Below, in pieces: positions 8,003 to 16,622 of a stretch of DNA of 32,320 nt. How positions within the stretch are numbered: position 1 is the stretch's first letter; the number at the start of each line of letters is the position of its first letter. Source of the DNA: Lachnospiraceae bacterium (GTDB lineage: Bacteria; Bacillota; Clostridia; Lachnospirales; Lachnospiraceae); NCBI GenBank assembly GCA_021202335.1, contig JAJQDE010000048.1, positions 1 to 32,320 of the forward strand, written 5' to 3'. The notes beneath the pieces are model-generated. The model was not told the origin of the DNA. It saw nothing but the letters and a program-made list of their open reading frames with translations, and did not search any database. A program made the position numbers and the translations under genes.

Positions 8003-8959
8003 ATGAAAAAGGTTTTTATTGACGGAAGCGAGGGAACCACGGGGCTTCGCATATTTGAGCGCTTCGAGGGGCGGGATGACATTGAGCTTTTGAAAATCCC
8101 GTCGGAGCTTAGGAAGGAGCCAAGCGAGGTTAAAAAATACATAAATGAATCGGATATCACCTTCCTGTGTCTGCCGGACGCGGCGGCAAGAGAGGCGGTC
8201 GCGCTGGTTGAGAACGAGAATACGGTTATCATCGACACCTCGACGGCGCACCGCACACAGGAGGGCTGGGCATACGGCTATCCCGAGCTTTCGCCAAGCC
8301 ACAGGGAGGCGATAAGGACAAGCAGGCGCATCGCCGTTCCGGGCTGCTATGCCACAGGCTTTATCACGGCGGCATATCCCATGGTGGCGCGGGGCGTTCT
8401 GCCAAAGGCTTATCCCGTGGCGGCGTTTGCCATGTCGGGCTACAGCGGCGCGGGCAAAAAGACGATAGCGGTTTATGAGTCGGGCGTTCGTGACAGCGAG
8501 CTGGATTCGCCGAGGGAGTACGCGCTTTCCCAAAATCACAAGCATTTGAAGGAAATGAAGAAAATCACGGGGCTTGAGAGGACGCCGCTTTTTTCGCCGC
8601 TCATATGCGATTATTACAGCGGCATGGTTGTTACCCTGCAATTTTATGCGGATATGCTAAACGGCAATCCGACGCCTGAAAGGGTGCATGAGATGTTTGC
8701 GGATTATTACAAGGGAGAGCAGTTTATTAAGGTAATGCCGTTTGGAAAGGAAGCGGAGTACAACGGATTTTTGGCGGGAAATGCCCGCTCGGGCTGGGAC
8801 GGCATAGAGATTTACGTGACGGGGAATGAGGAGCGGCTTCTTGTCAGCACCCGCTTTGACAATCTCGGGAAGGGCGCGTCGGGTGCGGCGATACAATGCC
8901 TTAATATCGTGCTTGGCTGTGAGGAGAGCAAGGGTTTACAGTGTGAAGAGATTTTCTAG
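8003..8959 (+). CDS. argC: N-acetyl-gamma-glutamyl-phosphate reductase (type 2 ArgC)
   Basis: This 318-aa NADPH-dependent reductase makes N-acetylglutamate semialdehyde in arginine synthesis. It has the N-terminal nucleotide-binding motif FIDGSEGTTG, DTSTAHR, the catalytic Cys115 in VPGCYATG, and SGYSGAGKK. Its length fits the short (type 2) ArgC class. I chose the ATG at 8003 because GGAGG ends 6 nt upstream. An earlier in-frame ATG at 7979 has no ribosome site. No other arg gene is nearby. The last codons (QCEEIF, stop at 8957-8959) lie inside the first stem of a repeated intercistronic element, so the C-terminus is partly element-encoded. Confidence 0.93.
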   Translation: MKKVFIDGSEGTTGLRIFERFEGRDDIELLKIPSELRKEPSEVKKYINESDITFLCLPDAAAREAVALVENENTVIIDTSTAHRTQEGWAYGYPELSPSHREAIRTSRRIAVPGCYATGFITAAYPMVARGVLPKAYPVAAFAMSGYSGAGKKTIAVYESGVRDSELDSPREYALSQNHKHLKEMKKITGLERTPLFSPLICDYYSGMVVTLQFYADMLNGNPTPERVHEMFADYYKGEQFIKVMPFGKEAEYNGFLAGNARSGWDGIEIYVTGNEERLLVSTRFDNLGKGASGAAIQCLNIVLGCEESKGLQCEEIF

Positions 8960-9035
8960 GGTTTTAAAATACAAAGCCCAAGAAAATCTAAAGCTTCACA
9001 CGGCAAATATAATGAAAAATGCTCATTATATTTGC
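8941..9035 (+). repeat. intercistronic two-hairpin element, copy between argC and the methyltransferase gene
   Basis: Hairpin A pairs GTGTGAAG (8941-8948) with CTTCACAC (8994-9001), AGATTTTCT (8949-8957) with AGAAAATCT (8981-8989), and an inner GGGTTT with AAAGCCC. Hairpin B is a perfect 13-bp stem, 9003-9015 with 9023-9035, with loop AAAATGC. CGGGCTTGA follows, as in other copies. The downstream ATG is at 9064. Hairpin A is homologous to the one after araC. Hairpin B and its flank match the copies at 15054 and 16543. Confidence 0.85.
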
Positions 9036-9063
9036 GGGCTTGATAAAGACGAAGGGATTTTGA

Positions 9064-10416
9064 ATGATAAACTTACCAAAGGATTTTGAGATAAGGATGC
9101 AGGATATGCTTAAGGACGCATATCCTGATTTCGTGCGCAGCTATGATGGGAAAAAATGTCAGGCATTGCGCGTGAACACGCTTAAGACGGGCGTGGAGGA
9201 GTTCCTTGAAAAGCAGAGCTTTTTTGACAGGGAGAGCGCGCGCAGAGTGCCGTGGGAGAGCAGAGGCTTTTATTATGAAGAAACGGCGCAGCCCGGGAAG
9301 CACCCGTTTCATGAGGCGGGGGTTTATTATATTCAAGAGCCGAGCGCGATGCTGCCCGTATCGCTTCTTGGCGCCGGACCAAACGAAAAAATCCTTGACC
9401 TTTGCGCGGCGCCCGGTGGGAAAAGCACGCAGATTGCCTCCTATATGGAAAACAAGGGTTTTTTGTTGTGCAATGAAATCCATCCTGCGAGGGCGAAAAT
9501 CCTCTCGCAGAACATTGAGCGGATGGGCATAAAAAACGCGCTTGTCACGAATGAAACGCCTCAGAAGCTGTCGGAGCTTTTTGGCGAATACTTTGACCGG
9601 ATACTTGTTGACGCGCCGTGCTCGGGCGAGGGGATGTTCCGCAAAAACGAGGAGGCGATAGGCGAGTGGAGCCTTGAGAATGTGCGCCTTTGCGCCGAGC
9701 GTCAGGCTGCAATCCTTGACTGTGCCGATTTGATGCTTCGGGCGGGCGGGACGCTTGTTTATTCGACCTGTACGTTTTCCCGTGAGGAAAATGAAGAAAA
9801 CGTTGAGGGCTTTTTGCAAAGGCATCCCGGCTATGAGCTTATCCGCATGGAGCGGCTTTATCCGCATATGGCAGAGGGCGAGGGGCATTTTGCGGCGGTA
9901 TTAAAAAAGGGCGGCGACGTTCCTGCGGGCTATCAGGGCTTTCTCCAAAACGGTCTGCAAAGGGGCATTTCCATAAAGGACGTAAAGGAATTTGCGGATT
10001 TTCAAAACGAAAATCTTAAAAATTTTGAATCAAGGCTTTTGGAGGAAGGCGGGGAGCGGATTGTCAAATTTGGCGGGCAGCTTTATCTTATGCCAAAGGG
10101 GATGCCGTCGGTAGCGGGGCTTAAGGTTCTGCGCGCGGGCCTGCATTTGGGCGAGATTAAGAAAAACCGCTTTGAGCCGTCGCACGCGCTTGCGCTTGCC
10201 TTGAAGGAGGATGAGGCTGCGCACTGTATGGAGCTTTGCAGTGATGCGGATAAAAATGACATGAGTGTCACAAATCTTTACCTGAACGGGCAGACCTTAG
10301 TCAGACAGGGTGAGAAGGGCTGGTATCTTATGACCTGCAGAGGGTATAGCATCGGCTGGGGAAAGCTTGCCGGTCAGGTCATGAAAAATCATTATCCGAA
10401 AGGATTGAGGAAATGA
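9064..10416 (+). CDS. RsmF/NOL1-type rRNA cytosine-C5 methyltransferase
   Basis: This 450-aa SAM-dependent m5C RNA methyltransferase belongs to the NOL1/NOP2/Sun family. It has an N-terminal RNA-binding segment, the SAM-binding block ILDLCAAPGGKSTQIA (about 110-125), DAPCSGEGMF with one catalytic Cys, and YSTCTFSREENEE with the other. The C-terminal region (about 300-450) fits the RsmF-type accessory domain. The start at 9064 has GAAGGG 8 nt upstream, within the tail of the intercistronic element. The stop overlaps the MATE start (ATGA). The exact target base (for example 16S C1407) cannot be read from sequence. Confidence 0.9.
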   Translation: MINLPKDFEIRMQDMLKDAYPDFVRSYDGKKCQALRVNTLKTGVEEFLEKQSFFDRESARRVPWESRGFYYEETAQPGKHPFHEAGVYYIQEPSAMLPVSLLGAGPNEKILDLCAAPGGKSTQIASYMENKGFLLCNEIHPARAKILSQNIERMGIKNALVTNETPQKLSELFGEYFDRILVDAPCSGEGMFRKNEEAIGEWSLENVRLCAERQAAILDCADLMLRAGGTLVYSTCTFSREENEENVEGFLQRHPGYELIRMERLYPHMAEGEGHFAAVLKKGGDVPAGYQGFLQNGLQRGISIKDVKEFADFQNENLKNFESRLLEEGGERIVKFGGQLYLMPKGMPSVAGLKVLRAGLHLGEIKKNRFEPSHALALALKEDEAAHCMELCSDADKNDMSVTNLYLNGQTLVRQGEKGWYLMTCRGYSIGWGKLAGQVMKNHYPKGLRK

Positions 10417-11792
10417 AAGCTTCAAGAACAGCATTGGATTTAACTCGGGGAAAGCCGATGAGATTGATTTTGCTCTTTGCCATTCCCGTGTTTTTTGGAA
10501 ATCTGTTTCAGATATTGTACAGCCTTGTGGACACAAAGATTGTGGGAAGCATTTTAGGCGAGGACGCGCTTGCCGCGGTGGGAGCGGTGTCGTCGCTCTA
10601 TACGCTGCTTACGGGTTTTTTTGGAGGCTTAAGCCTTGGCTTTAGCGTTATTATCTCGCGCTGCTATGGCAGCGGCGATGAGCGGGCGCTCAAAAGGAAC
10701 GTGGCGGGCTCAATTTTGCTGGGCTTTGGCACGGCGGCAGTGATTATCGTGGGGGTTGCGCTGCTTCTAAAGCCAATCCTTTATCTGCTGAATGTGCCCG
10801 AGCAGCAGCTTTCCATGGCGCAAGGCTATATCCGCATTTTAGTATGGGGAATGTTTATCACTTTGGCGTACAACCTTTGCGCGAACATGCTCCGGGCAAT
10901 CGGCGATTCCGTGACGCCGCTGATATTCCTTGTGCTGGCGTCAGTGTTAAACATTGTGCTGGATTATGTCTTTATACTCGGCTTTGGCATGGGCGTTCGG
11001 GGTGCGGCGGCAGCGACGGCGTTCTCCCAACTGGTGTCAGTGCTGCTTTGCCTTGTACGGATTTACAGGGGCTTTCCGATTTTGCATGTATCGCGTGCGG
11101 ATTTTGTGCTGACAAGGGAGCAGGTATTTTCAATGTATGTAAGCGGCCTTTCCATGGGGCTGATGTCAAGCCTTGTGAATTTCGGCACGCTTGTACTCCA
11201 AAGCGGCATAAATCAGCTTGGCACGAATATCATCGTCGCGCATACTGCCGCGCGCAAGGTGTTTGAAATATGGAATCTTCCGGTGAGCGTGTTAGGCTCA
11301 TCCATGGCGACCTATTGCGGTCAGAACTACGGCGCGGGAAAGTACGGCAGAATCCGTCGGGGCATGAAGGACGCTCTGATTTTGGGCGGCGTGTGGGTTG
11401 CATTTATCTTTGTGCTTGCGCATACGGTTTCGTCCGCGCTGATTGCGTTTATCGCAAGCTCTCAAAACGGGGAAATCGTTTATTGGGGCTCTGCATATTT
11501 GAGGGTTGATATGTCGTTTTTGGCAGTGTGTCTTTTTATCGTCATTTTGAGAAATTCGATGCAGGGCTTCGGCGACTATAAAACGCCTCTTTTGTCAAGC
11601 TTTATAGAGCTTGTCGGAAAGCTGGTATTTACATTTGTGTTTGTGCGGATATTCGGGTATTGGGGTATTATTTGGACAGAGCCTGTGATATGGTTTTTGA
11701 TGGTAATACCGCTGATTGTGATGACGCTTAAGAATCCAAGCCTGAAGCGCGGCAGAGGAACGAATGGAGGCAGAAATGAAGAAGAAGTATGA
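10413..11792 (+). CDS. MATE-family multidrug/metabolite exporter
   Basis: This 459-aa membrane protein has about twelve predicted helices in two homologous halves. It starts with a typical MATE N-terminus (LTRGKPMRLILLFAIPVFFGNLFQILYSLVDTKIVG), and the second half repeats the pattern (VLGSSMATYCGQNYGAGKYGRI). It would export cationic compounds by Na+ or H+ antiport. Its ATG overlaps the methyltransferase stop by 4 nt, and it overlaps the next MATE gene. The substrate is unknown. Confidence 0.93.
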   Translation: MKASRTALDLTRGKPMRLILLFAIPVFFGNLFQILYSLVDTKIVGSILGEDALAAVGAVSSLYTLLTGFFGGLSLGFSVIISRCYGSGDERALKRNVAGSILLGFGTAAVIIVGVALLLKPILYLLNVPEQQLSMAQGYIRILVWGMFITLAYNLCANMLRAIGDSVTPLIFLVLASVLNIVLDYVFILGFGMGVRGAAAATAFSQLVSVLLCLVRIYRGFPILHVSRADFVLTREQVFSMYVSGLSMGLMSSLVNFGTLVLQSGINQLGTNIIVAHTAARKVFEIWNLPVSVLGSSMATYCGQNYGAGKYGRIRRGMKDALILGGVWVAFIFVLAHTVSSALIAFIASSQNGEIVYWGSAYLRVDMSFLAVCLFIVILRNSMQGFGDYKTPLLSSFIELVGKLVFTFVFVRIFGYWGIIWTEPVIWFLMVIPLIVMTLKNPSLKRGRGTNGGRNEEEV

Positions 11793-13146
11793 AATTGATA
11801 TGTGCAGCGGTTCCGTGTTTAAAAAGATGCTGCTTTTTGCAATACCGCTGATGTGCTCAAGCATTTTGCAGCTTTTGTTTAACGCGGCGGATATCGTGGT
11901 GGTGGGGCGCTTTGCGGGGGACAATGCGCTTGCGGCGGTAGGCTCCAACACATCGCTTATCAATCTGCTCACGAATGTTTTCGTGGGTCTTTCCATCGGC
12001 ACGAATGTGCTCACGGCGCAGTATTATGGCGGGAAAAAGGATAGGGATTTGAAGGAAACGGTACATACCTCCATGTTGCTTAGCGTATACAGCGGCGTAA
12101 TTCTGACGGTTATCGGAATTGCGGGGGCAAAGCTTCTTTTGGAGCTTATGCAGGCACCGGAGGAGGTGCTTAGTCTTGCGGTCGTGTATCTTAGGATTTA
12201 TTTCCTCGGGATGACTTCAACGATGGTGTACAATTTCGGAAGCGCCATTTTAAGGGCGGTCGACGACACGCAAAGACCGCTTTGGTATCTGCTTGGAGCG
12301 GGCATCATCAACGTGATTTTGAATTTGTTTTTCGTGGTTGTATGCAAAATGGGAGTGGCAGGAGTGGCGGCGGCAACCGCAATATCGCAGACGGTTTCCG
12401 CATTTTTGGTCGTGCGCTGCCTTATGAGGGAGCAGAGCGGCATCCGTCTTGTGCTTGGGGAGCTTCGCATAAGCCGTGAAAAGCTTGTGAAAATCGTTAA
12501 AATCGGTTTGCCGGCGGGCTTTCAGGGGATGGTGTTTTCCCTCTCCAACGTCGTCATTCAGTCGGCAGTTAATTCCTTTGGCGCGGTTGCCGTGGCGGGA
12601 AATTCAGCCGCCGCCAATATAGAGGGCTTTGTATACATGGCTATGAACGCTTTCTATCAGGCGACCATTTCATTTACCAGCCAAAATTACGGAGCAAAGG
12701 AATACAGGCGCATTTATAAAATCCTGTTTGCCGGTGAAGCTTATGTCATAATCACGGGCGTGGTGCTTGGAAATCTGGCGCTGCTTTTTGGCGATTCACT
12801 GCTTGGTATTTACTCGTCAAGCGCAGAGGTGATAGAGGCAGGAACAGTGCGATTAAAAATCATATGCGCCACCTACGCGCTGTGCGGTATTATGGATGTG
12901 CTTGTCGGCGCGCTCAGGGGCATAGGCTACTCAGTTGTCCCAATGATCGTATCTTTGGTGGGAGCCTGCGGGCTTCGCCTTTTGTGGATAGCGACGGTGT
13001 TTGGTTTGCCGCAGTATCACAGCCTGCGGACCGTTTACCTTTCTTATCCGATAACATGGACGATTACGCTTACGGTCCATGCCGTTACCTTCCTGATTGT
13101 ATCGCGCAGGACGCTTGCAGGACACACCGGGGAATTTAGGGGGTAG
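11776..13146 (+). CDS. second MATE-family exporter, tandem with the first
   Basis: This 456-aa integral membrane protein has the same family features (FKKMLLFAIPLMCSSILQLLFNAADIVVVG; FTSQNYGAKEYRRI). I chose the ATG at 11776, with GGAGG 5 nt upstream. The ATG at 11764 is possible (GAGGA upstream). The gene overlaps the first MATE by 17 nt, so both are translated from one message. The two proteins share layout but differ clearly in sequence, so this is not a recent duplication. The substrate is unknown. Confidence 0.92.
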   Translation: MKKKYEIDMCSGSVFKKMLLFAIPLMCSSILQLLFNAADIVVVGRFAGDNALAAVGSNTSLINLLTNVFVGLSIGTNVLTAQYYGGKKDRDLKETVHTSMLLSVYSGVILTVIGIAGAKLLLELMQAPEEVLSLAVVYLRIYFLGMTSTMVYNFGSAILRAVDDTQRPLWYLLGAGIINVILNLFFVVVCKMGVAGVAAATAISQTVSAFLVVRCLMREQSGIRLVLGELRISREKLVKIVKIGLPAGFQGMVFSLSNVVIQSAVNSFGAVAVAGNSAAANIEGFVYMAMNAFYQATISFTSQNYGAKEYRRIYKILFAGEAYVIITGVVLGNLALLFGDSLLGIYSSSAEVIEAGTVRLKIICATYALCGIMDVLVGALRGIGYSVVPMIVSLVGACGLRLLWIATVFGLPQYHSLRTVYLSYPITWTITLTVHAVTFLIVSRRTLAGHTGEFRG

Positions 13147-13158
13147 ATTAAAATTCAG

Positions 13159-13190
13159 GCGTACCGGTACGCGTTTAAAAGCTTTTTTTG
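13159..13190 (+). terminator. palindrome and T-tract after the MATE operon, possible terminator
   Basis: GCGTACCGGTACGC (13159-13172) is a perfect 14-bp palindrome 13 nt after the stop. AAAAGC and a seven-T run follow at 13183-13189. The 10-nt gap between hairpin and T-run is longer than usual. An operator for the downstream dnaK gene is the alternative. The remaining stretch to 13293 is AT-rich, with no CIRCE element. Confidence 0.4.
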
Positions 13191-13293
13191 AAATACTTAA
13201 TCTTTGCTTTATGGTATGTACACATTTTAGTCAAATTTAGCGTTTATCATGATTAAAAATGTTACTTAAAACCTTTAGAAAGAGGGAAAGCAT

Positions 13294-15045
13294 ATGAGTA
13301 AAGTGATAGGCATAGATTTGGGAACTACAAACAGCTGCGTGGCTGTCCTTGAGGGAGAGCAGGCGGCGATAATCCCCAACGCGGAGGGCGGCAGGACTAC
13401 GCCCTCCGTTGTTGCGATAACAAAAAACGGTGAGCGGCTTGTTGGCGATGCGGCAAAGCGTCAGCTTACGGTAAACGTGGACAGGACAATCTCGTCCATA
13501 AAGCGCGAGATGGGCACGGCGTATAGGAAAAGCATTGACGGAAAGGCTTACTCGCCGCAGGAAATTTCGGCTATTATTTTGTCAAAATTGAAGAAGGATG
13601 CGGAGGATTATTTGGGAGAGCCGGTGCAGGATGCTGTGATAACTGTACCGGCATATTTTGATGACAGCCAAAGGCAGGCGACAAAGGACGCGGGGAAAAT
13701 CGCGGGGCTTAACGTTATGCGTATCATAAACGAGCCGACATCGGCTGCGCTCGCATACGGGCTTGACAACGGACAGGCGCAGAAAATTTTAGTGTATGAT
13801 TTGGGCGGCGGCACGTTCGATGTGTCGGTCATCGAGATAGGCGACAATGTGATAGAGGTGCTTGCCACGGCGGGCGATAACCATTTGGGCGGCGACGATT
13901 TTGACGAGAGGCTTGTCGATTATGTCATAAAGACCTTTAAAAAGGAGCAAAGGGTAAACCTCGGAAAGGACATCACGGCGATACAGCGTATAAGGGAGGC
14001 TTGCGAGAGTGCAAAGAAGGAGCTGTCAAACGCTACGCAGACGCATATAAATCTGCCGTTTATTACTACGGTGAAGAACGAGCCGAAGCATATAGATATG
14101 CTTATCACAAGGGAGCTTTTCAATGAGCTTACAAACGATTTGGTGCGGAGAACCGACGAACCCGTAAATCAGGCGCTGCGCGACGCGGGAATATCCGCAG
14201 GTGAGCTTGACAGGGTTTTATTGGTGGGAGGCTCTACAAGGATTCCTGCTGTTGTGGACGAAGTAAAAAGGCTTACGGGCAAGGAGCCGTCCAAGAACAT
14301 CAACCCTGACGAGTGCGTTGCGATGGGCGCGGCAATTCAGGGCGGCAAGCTCGGCGGAGAGCTTATGGTGACGAGCAAGGCAAACGAGATTCTGCTGATG
14401 GACGTTACGCCGCTTGCACTGTCAATCGAAACGGTCGGCGGCGTGGCAAACGTGCTGATACCAAGAAATTCAGCGATACCGACCAGGGTATCGAAAATAT
14501 TCACGACGGCGGGAAATTTCCAAAAGGATGTGGAAATCAAGGTTTATCAGGGCGAGCGCAAGTATACGCGCGACAACAAGCTTTTGGGTAATTTCCGTTT
14601 AAGCGGCATAAAGAGGGCGATGGCAGGAGTGCCGCAGATAGAGGTTACAGTCGATATGGACGTGAACGGAATTTTGAAGGTGTCCGCCAAGGATTTGGGC
14701 AAGGGCGTTGAACAGCAGATAGTCATTACGTCAAGCACTAACCTTTCGGACGAGGAGATACGCCGCGCGAGGGAGGACGCCATGCGCTATGAGGCGCAGA
14801 GCCAAAGCAATATGGAAAATCAGGACATACGAAACGAGGCGGAGGCGTATGTATATAAGGTGGAGGTCTTGCTTAAATCCACATCATTGGACAAAAAGCA
14901 GACAAAGCAGGTAAAGCATGATCTGGAATATCTGAAAAAGCTTGTGTGCAGAAGCGACAGCAGCGCTCTTACGGATATAGAGGCAGGCAATATCAAGGAA
15001 GCGTACAGACAGCTTCAGGAGTCGGCAAGGATTCTTGAGCAATAA
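13294..15045 (+). CDS. dnaK: DnaK-type Hsp70 chaperone, short form
   Basis: This 583-aa Hsp70 has an ATPase domain (about 1-355) with [26 protein letters not shown] and [11 protein letters not shown] beta-sandwich substrate domain follows (about 365-480, with [17 protein letters not shown]), then a helical lid. The C-terminus is shorter than canonical DnaK and lacks the acidic flexible tail. The locus has no hrcA, grpE or dnaJ in standard order and no CIRCE operator. Instead it is followed by a membrane zinc-ribbon protein, a DUF5685 protein and a J-domain protein. I therefore infer a specialised second Hsp70 rather than the housekeeping copy. AGAGGGAAAG lies upstream of the ATG. Confidence 0.92.
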   Translation: MSKVIGIDLGTTNSCVAVLEGEQAAIIPNAEGGRTTPSVVAITKNGERLVGDAAKRQLTVNVDRTISSIKREMGTAYRKSIDGKAYSPQEISAIILSKLKKDAEDYLGEPVQDAVITVPAYFDDSQRQATKDAGKIAGLNVMRIINEPTSAALAYGLDNGQAQKILVYDLGGGTFDVSVIEIGDNVIEVLATAGDNHLGGDDFDERLVDYVIKTFKKEQRVNLGKDITAIQRIREACESAKKELSNATQTHINLPFITTVKNEPKHIDMLITRELFNELTNDLVRRTDEPVNQALRDAGISAGELDRVLLVGGSTRIPAVVDEVKRLTGKEPSKNINPDECVAMGAAIQGGKLGGELMVTSKANEILLMDVTPLALSIETVGGVANVLIPRNSAIPTRVSKIFTTAGNFQKDVEIKVYQGERKYTRDNKLLGNFRLSGIKRAMAGVPQIEVTVDMDVNGILKVSAKDLGKGVEQQIVITSSTNLSDEEIRRAREDAMRYEAQSQSNMENQDIRNEAEAYVYKVEVLLKSTSLDKKQTKQVKHDLEYLKKLVCRSDSSALTDIEAGNIKEAYRQLQESARILEQ

Positions 15046-15053
15046 GGAAAGCA

Positions 15054-15121
15054 GTGTGAAAAATAAGCTCGATAGCTTATTTTTCACACGGCAAATTTGG
15101 GCTTGCGCCCAAATTCGCGGG
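15054..15121 (+). repeat. intercistronic two-hairpin element between dnaK and the zinc-ribbon gene
   Basis: Hairpin A is a perfect 16-bp stem, GTGTGAAAAATAAGCT (15054-15069) with its complement 15074-15089. Hairpin B pairs AATTTGGGC (15094-15102) with GCCCAAATT (15107-15115), loop TTGC. GCGGG and TTTGA follow. The loop plus one base (CTTGC) is complementary to GCAAG at 15127-15131, directly before AATGGAGG, the ribosome site of the next gene. It begins 9 nt after the dnaK stop. Confidence 0.88.
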
Positions 15122-15145
15122 TTTGAGCAAGAATGGAGGATTAAG

Positions 15146-15553
15146 ATGAGAGATAGAATTTACAATTTTATGAGGTCGAGATACGGAGTTGACCAGCTGT
15201 CATCATTTCTAACATGGGGCGGTGTAATATTCATATTGATTGATATGTTTGCGAGAACGGGCATATTTTACCTATTGGGGATAATAATGCTTATATACGG
15301 TTATATACGCGTGCTTTCAAAGAAATATGAAAGGCGAGCGGCGCAAAACAGGTGGTTTCTCGAGCGCACGGCGGGAATAAGGGGATTTTTTAAGAGCTTC
15401 TCAAACAGAATGAGAAAAAGGCGTGAGGTCGGGAAGGATTACAAGGTGTTTACCTGCTCAAGATGCAGGCAGATGATAAGAGTTCCAAAGAAAAAGGGAA
15501 AAATTGAGATTCGCTGCCCGAAATGCGGGAATACGTTTATAAAACGGACTTAA
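15146..15553 (+). CDS. membrane protein with C-terminal zinc ribbon
   Basis: This 135-aa protein has two adjacent membrane helices (about residues 18-36 and 39-56), then a very basic stretch (RMRKRREVGK). A C-terminal zinc ribbon carries Cys pairs CSRC and CPKC (about 105-130). I start it at 15146, where GGAGG lies 6 nt upstream. A longer frame opens at 15035 but runs through the hairpin element. The basic segment and ribbon should face the cytoplasm, where they could recruit a partner such as the neighbouring Hsp70 or J protein. No function is established. Confidence 0.85.
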   Translation: MRDRIYNFMRSRYGVDQLSSFLTWGGVIFILIDMFARTGIFYLLGIIMLIYGYIRVLSKKYERRAAQNRWFLERTAGIRGFFKSFSNRMRKRREVGKDYKVFTCSRCRQMIRVPKKKGKIEIRCPKCGNTFIKRT

Positions 15554-15562
15554 GGGAGAGCA

Positions 15563-15649
15563 GTGTGAAAAATAAGCTTGATAGCTTATTTTGTCACACG
15601 GCAATTTGTGCAGGAGCGTCACAAATTGCTTTGATGTCGCTAACGCTCC
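15563..15649 (+). repeat. intercistronic two-hairpin element before the DUF5685 gene
   Basis: Hairpin A is GTGTGAAAAATAAGCT (15563-15578) with AGCTTATTTT-g-TCACAC ending at 15599, one mismatch. Hairpin B is GCAATTTGTG (15601-15610) with CACAAATTGC (15620-15629), loop CAGGAGCGT. Seven loop bases, GGAGCGT (15613-15619), are complementary to ACGCTCC (15643-15649), which abuts GGAATGGAG, the ribosome site of the next gene. This geometry allows an H-type pseudoknot. Confidence 0.88.
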
Positions 15650-15664
15650 GGAATGGAGAATAAT

Positions 15665-16555
15665 TTGTTCGGATATATTGCGGTAAATCAGCAGGAAATG
15701 AAATATAAGGAGTATGACGAGTACCACAGGTATTACTGCGGGCTTTGTAAGTCGCTCGGGGAATGTAAGGGTGTACGGGGGCAGCTTTCCTTAAGCTATG
15801 ACATGACCTTCCTTGTCATGCTTCTTACGGGACTTTATGAGCCGGCGGATGAAATTACAGGTATGCGCAGATGCGCGGCGCATCCTTTCTCTAAGCATGA
15901 GTATATTCAAAATAAATATTCACAGTACGCGGCTGACATGAATATAATCCTCACATACTATAAATGCCTTGACGACTGGCAGGACGAGCGGAAGGCGTTG
16001 CGAAAGCTCTATTCGTGTGCTTTAATGCTTGGAAGGGACGACTTTTCTAAGTATGAAGTTAAAATACAGCTTATCAAGGACAGATTAGAAAAAATAGGCG
16101 AGCTTGAGAGCGAAGGAAGCAATGATTTGGACAAGCTTTCCGGATATTTTGGGGAAGCGCTTGCAGGCATTTTTGCATATACCAACGATGAGTGGGAGAA
16201 AAGCTTGGCAAGAGTGGGCTTCCATCTCGGGAAATTCGTTTATATACTTGACGCGTATGACGATTTGGAAAAGGATATAAAGAAAAAAAGCTTTAATCCC
16301 TTGATTTCAAGGCTGAACGGCTTTTCGGGAAACGACCCGTCAAAGATTTCAAGTAAGGAATGGGAGCGGATTTCCACATGGGTAAAGGAAGTGCTGATGC
16401 TGTCAGCGGCGGAGTGCGCGAAGGAGTTTGAGAAGCTCCCGATTATAAAAAATGTGGAAATTTTGCGAAATATATTGTATTCCGGCATATGGAACGGGTA
16501 TTATAGGGCTATGAGTAAAAGGGATAAGAAGAATGGAGAACAGTGTGAAAAATAA
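15665..16555 (+). CDS. DUF5685 family protein with paired Asp-rich motifs
   Basis: This protein of about 296 aa belongs to a family (DUF5685) of unknown function. It opens with FGYIAVNQQEMKYKEYDEYHRYYCGLCKSLG, with CxxC at residues 25-28 and a later CAAH. It is otherwise predicted all-helical. Two Asp-rich motifs stand out: DDWQDE (about 103-108) and DAYDDLEKD (about 196-204). These resemble the metal-binding motifs of trans-isoprenyl or squalene-synthase folds. I place the start at TTG 15665, with GGAG 6 nt upstream and the usual FGY beginning. An ATG at 15653 would coincide with the ribosome site. The stop lies inside the next repeated element. Confidence 0.85.
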   Translation: MFGYIAVNQQEMKYKEYDEYHRYYCGLCKSLGECKGVRGQLSLSYDMTFLVMLLTGLYEPADEITGMRRCAAHPFSKHEYIQNKYSQYAADMNIILTYYKCLDDWQDERKALRKLYSCALMLGRDDFSKYEVKIQLIKDRLEKIGELESEGSNDLDKLSGYFGEALAGIFAYTNDEWEKSLARVGFHLGKFVYILDAYDDLEKDIKKKSFNPLISRLNGFSGNDPSKISSKEWERISTWVKEVLMLSAAECAKEFEKLPIIKNVEILRNILYSGIWNGYYRAMSKRDKKNGEQCEK

Positions 16556-16609
16556 ATTTTTCACACGGCAAATTTGTGCTTGCGCCCAAATTAGCGGGCT
16601 TGAGTAAGC
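16543..16609 (+). repeat. intercistronic two-hairpin element before the J-domain gene
   Basis: Hairpin A is GTGTGAAAAAT (16543-16553) with ATTTTTCACAC (16556-16566), and it contains the upstream stop codon. Hairpin B is AATTTGTGC (16571-16579) with GCCCAAATT (16584-16592), one mismatch, loop TTGC. GCTTGC (16578-16583) is complementary to GTAAGC (16604-16609), one G-U pair, directly before ATGGAGG, the ribosome site of the next gene. Confidence 0.88.
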
Positions 16610-16622
16610 ATGGAGGTTTATT

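Noticed and set aside
9073-9888. Long (271 codon) open frame on the minus strand
   Set aside because: It lies entirely antisense to the methyltransferase gene, whose motifs are intact, and its translation looks like no family (biased R/K/L content).
13173-13293. CIRCE/HrcA operator before dnaK
   Set aside because: I looked for the long inverted repeat TTAGCACTC/GAGTGCTAA and did not find it; only AT-rich sequence and a short ATCATGAT palindrome are present.
15035-15145. Longer start for the membrane zinc-ribbon protein
   Set aside because: The extra codons would translate the hairpin element, and the ATG at 15146 has a perfect GGAGG at the right distance.
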